A stretch of 64,000 nt of DNA, from positions 62,001 through 126,000 of the forward strand of contig NZ_CYZX01000002.1 of assembly GCF_001405015.1 (NCBI RefSeq), given 5' to 3'. This document shows positions 1 through 6,558 of the stretch, in pieces (within the stretch, counting starts at the first letter, position 1; the number at the start of each line of letters is the position of its first letter). The notes under the pieces were generated by a model. It worked only from the letters and a program-made list of their open reading frames with translations, was not told the origin of the DNA and searched no databases. The translations under genes and the position numbers were made by a program. The DNA comes from Clostridium disporicum (GTDB lineage Bacteria > Bacillota > Clostridia > Clostridiales > Clostridiaceae).

Positions 1-2
1 TG

Positions 3-296
3 CTAAAGCATATTATTAAAAGACATGGTAAACAATTAGACAAGAATATAAAGAAAAATATATTTGAGTTTATGAAAGTTATACTGGAAGAACCGGATTA
101 TATCGGACTTTACAAAAGTGAGGAGGGAACTACTTCTATTCAGTTTGTAAAGAAAATGTATAATTATTTGTTGTTAGGAGTGGAGGTGGACGAAATGAAC
201 CAGTATATTTATGTATCTACTATGTACCCTATAAATGATAATAAAATAAAAAATAGATTAGATTATGGTGAACTAATTAAAGTGAATTGTGGCTAA
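3..296 (+). CDS. PBECR-like (phage Barnase-EndoU-ColicinE5/D-RelE type) nuclease domain protein, 3' part only
   Basis: The frame is open from the first bases of the window to a TAA at 294-296, so this is the C-terminal 97 residues of a longer gene. An internal ATG at 72 would give a 74-residue product, but the reading frame and the family similarity continue upstream of it. The visible pattern is L-K-H-I-I-K-R-H near the edge, then P-D-Y-I-G, S-I-Q-F-V-K-K, Y-I-Y-V-S-T-M-Y and a closing K-I-K-N-R-L. I recognise this arrangement from the PBECR family of predicted RNases, which sit at the C-termini of phage head-morphogenesis and toxin proteins. The assignment is from memory of the family pattern, not from a search. 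What lies upstream (phage, toxin or stand-alone gene) cannot be seen here. Confidence 0.6.
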   Translation, partial: LKHIIKRHGKQLDKNIKKNIFEFMKVILEEPDYIGLYKSEEGTTSIQFVKKMYNYLLLGVEVDEMNQYIYVSTMYPINDNKIKNRLDYGELIKVNCG

Positions 297-306
297 AATA
301 TATTTA

Positions 307-335
307 TTGAAAGAAATGGAGTGGGGTTGTATAAT
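307..335 (+). promoter_or_regulatory. Sigma-A promoter upstream of ansA / possible small RNA
   Basis: TTGAAA at 307-312 and TATAAT at 330-335 are separated by exactly 17 bases, a near-consensus vegetative promoter. Transcription would start near 342. The first strong terminator downstream (407-429) lies before ansA, so the promoter either makes a short RNA of about 90 bases or drives ansA by readthrough. Confidence 0.65.
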
Positions 336-338
336 AAA

Positions 339-433
339 CTCAAGAAATATTTGTTGATAATCTTGAGCTATTAAATTAAGTTTTGAATTAAATTATTGCT
401 TATATAAAAAAGTGGCTTTGCCACTTTTTGTTT
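339..433 (+). ncRNA. Candidate small RNA or attenuated leader between the PBECR-like gene and ansA
   Basis: The segment starts about 6 bases after a strong -10 box and ends at an intrinsic terminator. It contains a 6-bp inverted repeat (CTCAAG at 339-344, CTTGAG at 362-367) followed by an AT-rich stretch and the terminator stem. No open reading frame with a ribosome site is visible inside it. It may be an independent small RNA or the attenuated 5' leader of ansA; I do not recognise a known family. Confidence 0.4.
405..433 (+). terminator. Intrinsic terminator before ansA
   Basis: A 10-bp stem (407-416 with 420-429) closes a three-base loop and is followed by a T-rich tract. It lies 43 bases before the ansA start codon. 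Confidence 0.85.
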
Positions 434-475
434 GTTTAGGTTATAGGATAAATTATATTGAGATGGAGTGATAAA

Positions 476-1447
476 ATGAAGAAGATAGCAGTTATTTTTA
501 ATGGTGGGACAATATCTATGAAAGTAGATGAAAGGATTAAGGCAGCTGTTCCAAGTTTAACAGGGGAAGAAATAATGTCTATGGTGACTGGAATAGAGAA
601 TTATGCAGAAATAGAATCATATACTTTCTCTAGTATGCCATCACCTCACATGACTTTTGAGACAATATTAGAACTAAGTAATTTCGTAACAGAATTAGTA
701 AATAGAAGTGATATAGATGGGATAGTTATTACACATGGAACTGATACTTTAGAAGAAACAGCATATTTTTTAGATTTAACAATAGATACATCTAAACCGA
801 TAGTAATAACTGGAGCTATGAGAAGTAGTTCAGAATTGGGATACGATGGCCCTTTTAATTTAGCAACATCAATTTGTACTGCTATATCTGATGATTCTAT
901 TGGAAGAGGAGTTTTAGTCTGCTTTAATGGAGAATTAAATTCAGCAGCAGAAGTTACAAAAGCAAATTCTATGGCTTTAAATGCATTTAGAACTCCTAAT
1001 TTTGGGCCAATTGGAATTGTAGATAATAATAAGGTTATCTTTTATAGAAATACTATAAATACTTCAAAATACAAAGTTAACAAAATTGATAAAGAAGTAG
1101 CGCTGATTAAATGTGCAGTAGACATGGATTCTACATTTATAGATTTTATTATTGAAAAAGGTTATGGTGGAATTGTAATAGAAGCTTTAGGAAGAGGAAA
1201 TGTTCCACCTAGAATGGTTCCTGGAATAAAGAGAGCTATTGAGAATAATATTCCAGTGGTAATAGTGTCACGATGCTTTGAAGGAAGAGTTCATGAATCT
1301 TATGGGTACGAAGGGGGAGGAAAGATGTTGCTAGATTTGGGGATAATATTCGGAGATACACTACCAGGTCAAAAAGCAAGAATAAAACTTCTTTTATCAA
1401 TAAATTCAGAGTTAGATTTAGAACAAATAAGAAAGCAGTTTGAATAA
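476..1447 (+). CDS. ansA: L-asparaginase, type I-like
   Basis: The 323-residue product hydrolyses L-asparagine to aspartate and ammonia, probably in the cytoplasm because there is no signal peptide. The N-terminal F-N-G-G-T-I motif carries the first catalytic threonine (about T12), and T-H-G-T-D-T at about 86-91 carries the second catalytic set. The length fits the family (about 320-340). I chose the ATG at 476 because a GGAG ribosome site ends 7 bases upstream; an in-frame TTG at 458 would add six residues but has no ribosome site. The gene stands alone between a terminator at 405-433 and the purine permease leader. Specificity for asparagine rather than glutamine is inferred from the family. 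Confidence 0.9.
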   Translation: MKKIAVIFNGGTISMKVDERIKAAVPSLTGEEIMSMVTGIENYAEIESYTFSSMPSPHMTFETILELSNFVTELVNRSDIDGIVITHGTDTLEETAYFLDLTIDTSKPIVITGAMRSSSELGYDGPFNLATSICTAISDDSIGRGVLVCFNGELNSAAEVTKANSMALNAFRTPNFGPIGIVDNNKVIFYRNTINTSKYKVNKIDKEVALIKCAVDMDSTFIDFIIEKGYGGIVIEALGRGNVPPRMVPGIKRAIENNIPVVIVSRCFEGRVHESYGYEGGGKMLLDLGIIFGDTLPGQKARIKLLLSINSELDLEQIRKQFE

Positions 1448-1525
1448 AGAATGTTAGGGAAAAACTACATAATAAATAATATGTGCGAAAATTGATTTAA
1501 AACATATAAAAAATATTCGGAACAG

Positions 1526-1554
1526 TTGACCAAAAGAGTTAAAAGTGATACAAT
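1526..1554 (+). promoter_or_regulatory. Sigma-A promoter of the purine permease gene
   Basis: TTGACC at 1526-1531 and TACAAT at 1549-1554 are spaced by 17 bases. The predicted start near 1561 leaves a leader of about 170 bases before the permease ATG. Confidence 0.75.
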
Positions 1555-1560
1555 AATATT

Positions 1561-1729
1561 CGTAAGGTGATTCGATTGGGATAAACAAACACGAATGTTT
1601 CTTTGGAAAAGAAATGTTTTATTGTTGATTTATACGCATAGATTTGAATTTTTAAGCTATGGTGAGTCGTCTTAATTAACTTATCATAGCTTTAATTTAT
1701 TTACATATTATTTATAAGGAGTGTTGAAA
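1561..1729 (+). promoter_or_regulatory. Structured 5' leader of the NCS2 purine permease, riboswitch or attenuator candidate
   Basis: The leader runs from the predicted start to the permease ribosome site. It contains a 13-bp stem (1655-1667 with 1679-1691, two or more G-U pairs) followed by a T-rich run, which resembles a terminator or anti-terminator arm. The segment GGTGATTCG near 1566 is nearly repeated as GGTGAGTCG at 1661. An upstream repeat (ATTCGT near 1557, ACGAAT near 1591) could form another helix. The conserved core of the classic purine riboswitch was looked for and not found. Regulation by a purine or related ligand is inferred from the gene it precedes. Confidence 0.45.
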
Positions 1730-3115
1730 ATGGGGGAATTATCAACGAAAAAACTATCAACAAAAGAAAAACTTTTACCGATATTAACAAATAAGAATGT
1801 TGATATTAAGAAAGAAATGCTTGCAGGGTTAACTACTTTCTTGACAATGGCATATATTATCGCAGTTAATCCTAATATACTATCAGCTACTGGTATGCCT
1901 GCTGGAGCATTAGTTACAGCAACTTGTTTAGCGGCTGCACTTGCTTGCATAATGATGGGGTTATTTGCTAACTTACCATTTGCATTAGCTTCAGGTATGG
2001 GATTAAATGCTTACTTTGCTTATTCTGTTGTCTTAGGAATGGGAATTTCATGGGAAGTGGCTTTGACAGCTGTATTTATTGAAGGTATCATATTTATATT
2101 ATTATCAATATTTAAAGTTCGTGAAGCAGTAGTAAATGCTATTCCTAAAAATATGAAATTAGCTGTTACAGGTGGTATTGGATTATTTATAGCGTTTATT
2201 GGATTAGTTAATTCAGGGCTTGTAGTTTCAGATGAGGCTACGATGGTTGCTTTAGGTGAATTTACTCCAGCGGTTATAATTACGCTTATAGGATTAGTTA
2301 TAATAACTGTTTTAAATAAGAAAGGTGTTAGAGGATCTATTCTTTGGGGAATATTGATTTCTTCATTAATTGGATGGGGATATGCTTTAATAAACACAGA
2401 AGCAGCTGCAGCTTTAGGAATTTATCTGCCTAGTGGAGTGTTTAAGTTTGAAGGTATAGGAGAAATAGCTGGAAAAATTGATTTAGCTCATGCGTTCCAT
2501 CCAGATAATTTAAAGATGTTTATAACTGTAGTTTGTACATTCTTATTCGTAGATTTCTTTGATACAGTTGGTACTTTAGTTGGAGTTTGTTCAAAGGCTA
2601 AAATGTTAGATAAAGATGGTAATGTTCCTAATGCGGGAAGAGCGCTTTTGGTTGATGCTATAGGAACAACTGCTGGAGCTTGCTTAGGAGTTTCAACAGT
2701 TACGACTTATGTTGAAAGTGCAACAGGTGTTGCGGAAGGTGGTAAAACAGGATATACATCAATAACAGTAGGTATATTATTCCTTATTGCAATGTTCTTC
2801 TCACCAATAATTGTAGCTATACCGTCATGTGCTACAGCACCAGCGCTTATTTATGTTGGATACTTAATGCTTGAAGCTGTTAAAGAAATAGAGTTTGAAA
2901 ATATTACTGAAGGAGTGCCAGCATTCTTAACTATAGCTGCAATGCCATTAACATATAGTATAGGTGATGGATTAACTTTAGGAATAATTTCATACGTAGT
3001 AATTAACCTAATATATAACATCTTCTTTGCTAAAAGCAAGGAGAAAAAGACAAAGATTTCTTGGGTTATGTATTTACTATTAGTAGTATTTATTTTAAAG
3101 ATTGCATTCTTATAA
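1730..3115 (+). CDS. NCS2-family guanine/hypoxanthine permease (AzgA/PbuG type)
   Basis: This 461-residue polytopic membrane protein imports purine bases by proton symport. Family marks are the first membrane helix L-T-T-F-L-T-M-A-Y-I-I followed by V-N-P, the G-M-G-L-N-A-Y-F-A-Y segment, V-D-F-F-D-T-V-G-T near the middle, and A-T-G-V-A-E-G-G-K-T-G. About a dozen hydrophobic segments can be counted. I start it at the ATG at 1730, 8 bases after AAGGAG; the in-frame GTG at 1721 overlaps that ribosome site. It is monocistronic, with its own promoter, a structured leader and a terminator at 3139-3172. Which purine it prefers (guanine, hypoxanthine or adenine) cannot be read from the sequence. Confidence 0.88.
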   Translation: MGELSTKKLSTKEKLLPILTNKNVDIKKEMLAGLTTFLTMAYIIAVNPNILSATGMPAGALVTATCLAAALACIMMGLFANLPFALASGMGLNAYFAYSVVLGMGISWEVALTAVFIEGIIFILLSIFKVREAVVNAIPKNMKLAVTGGIGLFIAFIGLVNSGLVVSDEATMVALGEFTPAVIITLIGLVIITVLNKKGVRGSILWGILISSLIGWGYALINTEAAAALGIYLPSGVFKFEGIGEIAGKIDLAHAFHPDNLKMFITVVCTFLFVDFFDTVGTLVGVCSKAKMLDKDGNVPNAGRALLVDAIGTTAGACLGVSTVTTYVESATGVAEGGKTGYTSITVGILFLIAMFFSPIIVAIPSCATAPALIYVGYLMLEAVKEIEFENITEGVPAFLTIAAMPLTYSIGDGLTLGIISYVVINLIYNIFFAKSKEKKTKISWVMYLLLVVFILKIAFL

Positions 3116-3138
3116 AATTAAATAGAGTATAGACGTTT

Positions 3139-3172
3139 GAAAGTCTACTTCTTAGGAGGTAGACTTTTTTAA
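3139..3172 (+). terminator. Intrinsic terminator of the purine permease gene
   Basis: A 12-bp stem starting AAAGTCTAC with a four-base loop ends in a run of six T residues. Confidence 0.9.
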
Positions 3173-3202
3173 TTTAATTATGAACAATTTGTTAACAAAA
3201 AG

Positions 3203-3245
3203 TTGACATTAGTAAGTTGAGAATATAAACTGTTTATATTGTCAA
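3203..3245 (+). promoter_or_regulatory. Promoter of the yicC operon with overlapping palindromic operator candidate
   Basis: A perfect -35 box TTGACA lies at 3203-3208. The -10 is ambiguous: TATAAA at 3224-3229 (15-base spacer) or TAAACT at 3226-3231 (17-base spacer). A 19-base perfect palindrome, AATATAAAC-T-GTTTATATT (3222-3240), covers the -10 and extends to 29 bases (3217-3245) with one mismatched pair. Such symmetry over a -10 is typical of a repressor site. No regulator can be named. Confidence 0.55.
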
Positions 3246-3285
3246 AAAAGTATATAAGATAAATATTGAAAGTTAGGGATGAATT

Positions 3286-4167
3286 ATGGTAAAAAGTATG
3301 ACTAGCTTCGGTAGAAGTAGTAGTGAAGAAGGACAAAAACGTATTTTTACTGTTGAGATGAAAAGTGTCAATAATAGATATTTAGATATAAATATCAGAA
3401 TGCCTAAAGCTTTAATTTCATTAGAAGAAGAAGTGAGAAAGATGATTTCATCCTCTTTATCAAGAGGAAAAGTTGATGTTTTTATTAACTTAAAAAATTA
3501 TTCTCAAAATGAAGGAACACCAAAGGTTGATTTAAAGCTTGCTGAAGACTACTTAAATTGTTTAAGAGAAATAGAAACAAATTTTGGACTTAAAAATGAT
3601 GTATCAGTAATGCAACTTGCAAGATTCCCAGAAGTTATAACAGTAGTTCAAGAAGAAGAGAAGGTAGAGGAGATATTCGAAGAATTAAAACCTTTAATTT
3701 CAACTTCAATTGAAATGATGATAAATATGAGAATTGTTGAAGGGGAAAAATTAAAAGAAGATATATTAGATAAAGTAAGTGTAATAGAAGATTTAGTTAG
3801 AGAAATCGAAAAGGTAGCTGATACAGTTCCAAAAGCTTATAAAGTTAAATTAGAAGAAAGATTATCAGAACTTTTAAGTGGTGCGGATATTGATCAAAAT
3901 AGGTTAGCCACAGAAGTATGTATATTTGCAGATAAAGCAACTGTAGATGAAGAAATAACAAGATTAGGAAGTCACATTAGCCAAATTAGAAAAACTTTAA
4001 GCTTAAATGAACCTATAGGAAGAAAATTAGATTTTATAATTCAAGAAATGAATAGAGAGACTAATACTATAGGATCTAAATCAAGTGATATTCATATGAC
4101 TAATATAGTCATTGATATAAAAAATCTTATCGAAAAGATAAGGGAACAAGTTCAAAATATAGAATAA
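3286..4167 (+). CDS. yicC: YicC/YloC-family endoribonuclease
   Basis: The 293-residue protein has the N-terminal YicC domain, with the starting M-T-S-F-G-R and S-V-N-N-R-Y-L-D motifs, and a C-terminal DUF1732 domain ending in R-E-Q-V-Q-N-I-E. Members of the family are RNases implicated in small-RNA and mRNA decay in other bacteria. The length matches the usual 290-295. It is the first gene of a long array and is followed after 13 bases by remA, the order seen in Bacillus and Clostridium. Transcription likely starts at the promoter near 3203. Confidence 0.9.
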   Translation: MVKSMTSFGRSSSEEGQKRIFTVEMKSVNNRYLDINIRMPKALISLEEEVRKMISSSLSRGKVDVFINLKNYSQNEGTPKVDLKLAEDYLNCLREIETNFGLKNDVSVMQLARFPEVITVVQEEEKVEEIFEELKPLISTSIEMMINMRIVEGEKLKEDILDKVSVIEDLVREIEKVADTVPKAYKVKLEERLSELLSGADIDQNRLATEVCIFADKATVDEEITRLGSHISQIRKTLSLNEPIGRKLDFIIQEMNRETNTIGSKSSDIHMTNIVIDIKNLIEKIREQVQNIE

Positions 4168-4180
4168 TAGGAGGAGAGCA

Positions 4181-4450
4181 ATGGGAATTAAGTTAATCAA
4201 CATTGGTTTTGGAAATATTGTTTCAGCAAATAGACTTGTAGCAATAGTAAGTCCAGAATCAGCACCGATTAAAAGAATAATCCAAGAAGCTAGAGACAGA
4301 GGTATGTTAATCGATGCAACTTATGGAAGAAGAACAAGAGCTGTTTGTATAACTGATAGTGATCATGTAATTTTATCAGCAGTTCAACCAGAAACTGTTG
4401 CACATAGATTATCAACTAAAGATGAAACTGTAGATGAGGTTGATGAATAA
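4181..4450 (+). CDS. remA: RemA-family DNA-binding regulator (DUF370)
   Basis: The 89-residue protein matches RemA, a small DNA-binding protein that activates biofilm-matrix genes in Bacillus subtilis. The family marks are the I-G-F-G-N-I-V start, the R-D-R-G segment with following T-Y-G-R-R-T-R-A, and the T-D-S-D-H-V-I-L end of the conserved core. An AGGAGAG ribosome site precedes the ATG. The stop overlaps the start of gmk (TAATG), so the two are translationally coupled. Its targets in this organism are not visible, and the matrix role is carried over from Bacillus. Confidence 0.88.
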   Translation: MGIKLINIGFGNIVSANRLVAIVSPESAPIKRIIQEARDRGMLIDATYGRRTRAVCITDSDHVILSAVQPETVAHRLSTKDETVDEVDE

Positions 4451-5085
4451 TGACTAATAATAAGGGATTATTAATAGTGGTATCAGGACCATCAGGAGCT
4501 GGAAAAGGTACAATATGTAAAGCGTTATTAGAAAAACATGATGATTTATTTATATCTGTTTCAGCTACTACGAGACAGCCTAGAGCTGGTGAAGTAGATG
4601 GTGTTAATTATCACTTTATAACAAAAGAAGATTTTATTAAAAGAGTAGAACAAAAAGATTTCCTAGAATATGCTGAAGTATATGGAAATTATTATGGGAC
4701 ACCAAAGTCAAAAGTTGAAGAAATGCTTAATAGTGGCAAAAATGTAATTCTAGAAATAGATATTCAAGGTGCACTTAAAGTTAAAGAGAACTTTAAAGAA
4801 GGTGTATTTATATTTATACTTCCTCCATCAATGGAAGAATTAAAACAAAGAATAATTAAAAGAGGCAGTGAAACACCTGAATCTTTAATGAGAAGATTTA
4901 AATCTGCATATCAAGAAATAAATTATATATCAAAATATAATTATGCAGTAGTAAATGATATAGTTGATGTAGCAGTTTCTAAAATAGAAGGAATTATTAC
5001 AGCTGAAAAATGTAGAGTGGATAGAATAAAAGATACAATATTAGATTCTAAGGAGGGCTTAATTCATGAACAACTCTATGATTAA
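4450..5085 (+). CDS. gmk: Guanylate kinase
   Basis: The 211-residue enzyme phosphorylates GMP to GDP with ATP. The P-loop G-P-S-G-A-G-K-G-T is at 13-21, and the GMP-binding segment (T-T-R-Q-P-R-A-G-E, then Y-H-F) follows. The length is standard. The start overlaps the remA stop by one base, and the last 20 bases overlap the rpoZ start, giving a tight gmk-rpoZ-coaBC arrangement. The overlap with rpoZ suggests coupled translation. Confidence 0.97.
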   Translation: MTNNKGLLIVVSGPSGAGKGTICKALLEKHDDLFISVSATTRQPRAGEVDGVNYHFITKEDFIKRVEQKDFLEYAEVYGNYYGTPKSKVEEMLNSGKNVILEIDIQGALKVKENFKEGVFIFILPPSMEELKQRIIKRGSETPESLMRRFKSAYQEINYISKYNYAVVNDIVDVAVSKIEGIITAEKCRVDRIKDTILDSKEGLIHEQLYD

Positions 5086-5284
5086 TCCATCAATAGTAGA
5101 CTTATTAAAAAAGGTAGAAGATAGATATTCGTTAGTTATCGTTTCTTCTAGAAGAGCAAGACAAATTATAGATGGAAGCAATCCATTAACAACAAATAAA
5201 TCAAAAAAACCTTTAACATTAGCTATTAATGAAATTAATGAAGGTTCAGTTAGCTACCATAAGGTAGAAGAAGGTACAAAATAG
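5066..5284 (+). CDS. rpoZ: RNA polymerase omega subunit
   Basis: The 72-residue protein is the small omega subunit that helps assemble and stabilise RNA polymerase. It shows the family pattern: N-P-S-I, then D-R-Y-S-L-V, then R-A-R-Q-I, and a later K-P-L-T-L-A-I-N-E-I. The ATG at 5066 has an AGGAGGG ribosome site 9 bases upstream, inside the end of gmk. coaBC starts two bases after its stop. Confidence 0.95.
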   Translation: MNNSMINPSIVDLLKKVEDRYSLVIVSSRRARQIIDGSNPLTTNKSKKPLTLAINEINEGSVSYHKVEEGTK

Positions 5285-5286
5285 TC

Positions 5287-6480
5287 ATGAGAGACAAAAA
5301 GAGAGTGGTAATAGGTGTTACTGGAGGAATTGCAGTATATAAAGCTTTAGACATAATAAGTGCTTTGAGAAAACAAGATGTTGAAATTAAAGTTATAATG
5401 ACTGAGTCTGCACAAGAATTCGTTACACCTTTAGCGTTTCAATCGTTAAGCCAAAATATGGTTATAACCGATATGTTTGCAGAACCTAAGGCATGGGAGA
5501 TTCAACATATATCTTTAGCTCAGTGGGCAGATATAATGTTGATTGCACCAGCCACTGCAAATATTATTGGTAAAGTTGCTAATGGTATAGCAGATGATAT
5601 GCTTTCTACAACGATAATGGCAACAGAAGCAAAAGTTATTTTTGCGCCAGCTATGAATACAAAAATGTATGAAAATAAAATAGTTCAAGACAATATTAAT
5701 AAATTGAAAAATTACGGATATAAATTTATAGAACCAGCTAGTGGAAGATTAGCTTGTGGAGATCTTGGAAAAGGTAAATTAGCTAATGTATCTGATATAG
5801 TTGATAGAGTATTGTTAGAACTTGAAGAAAAAGAACAAGATCTTTTAGGTAAAAAAGTATTAGTTACTGCAGGACCTACTATAGCGCCTATTGATCCAGT
5901 GAGATATATTACAAATAAATCTACAGGAAAGATGGGATATGCTATTGCACAAGAGGCAAAAGAGCGAGGGGCTGAAGTAACATTAGTATCTGGCCCGACA
6001 AATATACCTAGAATAGCAGATATTAATTTTATAAGTGTAAAAACTAATAGTGAAATGAAAGATGCAGTTTTAAGGTATTATGATTTTGCTGATATAGTAA
6101 TTAAGTCAGCAGCAGTAGCTGATTATAAACCTAAAGAATATAGTAATGAAAAGATAAAAAAAGGTGAGGGTGACTTACAGTTAACACTTACTAGAGATAG
6201 TGATATCCTAAAAATTTTAGGAGAAAGAAAAAAAGAGCAAATTCTTGTTGGTTTTGCAGCAGAAAGTAATAATGTTTTAAATAATGCAGAAAAGAAGCTT
6301 AAAAACAAGAATTTAGATTTTATTGTAGCTAATGATATTACTGCAAGTGATACTGGTTTTGCAAGTGAAGATAATAAAGTGACTATACTGTCTAAGGATG
6401 GTAGTGTTATAAATCTTGATAAGATGAGTAAAAAGCAGGTAGCTACAAATATATTTGATATGATTCTAGGAAAGCGCTAA
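5287..6480 (+). CDS. coaBC: Bifunctional phosphopantothenoylcysteine decarboxylase / phosphopantothenate-cysteine ligase
   Basis: This 397-residue fusion enzyme carries out two successive steps of coenzyme A synthesis. The N-terminal CoaC half (about 1-180) is an FMN flavoprotein with G-G-I-A-V-Y-K, the active-site histidine at about 74 (I-Q-H-I-S) and the proton-donor cysteine at about 157 (L-A-C-G-D). The C-terminal CoaB half (about 190-397) has T-A-G-P-T, D-P-V-R-Y-I and N-K-S-T-G-K-M-G and joins cysteine to 4-phosphopantothenate. The length is typical. A terminator stem overlaps the stop codon. coaD, a later step of the same pathway, is at 23835. Confidence 0.96.
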   Translation: MRDKKRVVIGVTGGIAVYKALDIISALRKQDVEIKVIMTESAQEFVTPLAFQSLSQNMVITDMFAEPKAWEIQHISLAQWADIMLIAPATANIIGKVANGIADDMLSTTIMATEAKVIFAPAMNTKMYENKIVQDNINKLKNYGYKFIEPASGRLACGDLGKGKLANVSDIVDRVLLELEEKEQDLLGKKVLVTAGPTIAPIDPVRYITNKSTGKMGYAIAQEAKERGAEVTLVSGPTNIPRIADINFISVKTNSEMKDAVLRYYDFADIVIKSAAVADYKPKEYSNEKIKKGEGDLQLTLTRDSDILKILGERKKEQILVGFAAESNNVLNNAEKKLKNKNLDFIVANDITASDTGFASEDNKVTILSKDGSVINLDKMSKKQVATNIFDMILGKR

Positions 6481-6497
6481 TTGCGCTTTTCTTTATA
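6468..6497 (+). terminator. Terminator overlapping the coaBC stop codon
   Basis: The stem AAAGCGC (6471-6477) pairs with GCGCTTT (6483-6489) and extends by three more pairs. The loop includes the TAA stop of coaBC, and a T-rich tract follows. It may be only partial, because priA follows closely in the same direction. Confidence 0.75.
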
Positions 6498-6558
6498 TTG
6501 AAAGGGTCATTAAAAATAAATATTATATGGATTATATTAGTAATATGAGGGTGATTTT

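Noticed and set aside
1561..1729. Classic purine riboswitch before the permease
   Set aside because: The conserved loop and junction bases of the purine aptamer were looked for and not found, so only an unclassified leader is reported.
2020..2397. 125-codon minus-strand frame inside the purine permease gene
   Set aside because: The Ile/Pro/Asn-rich product mirrors the membrane protein on the other strand.
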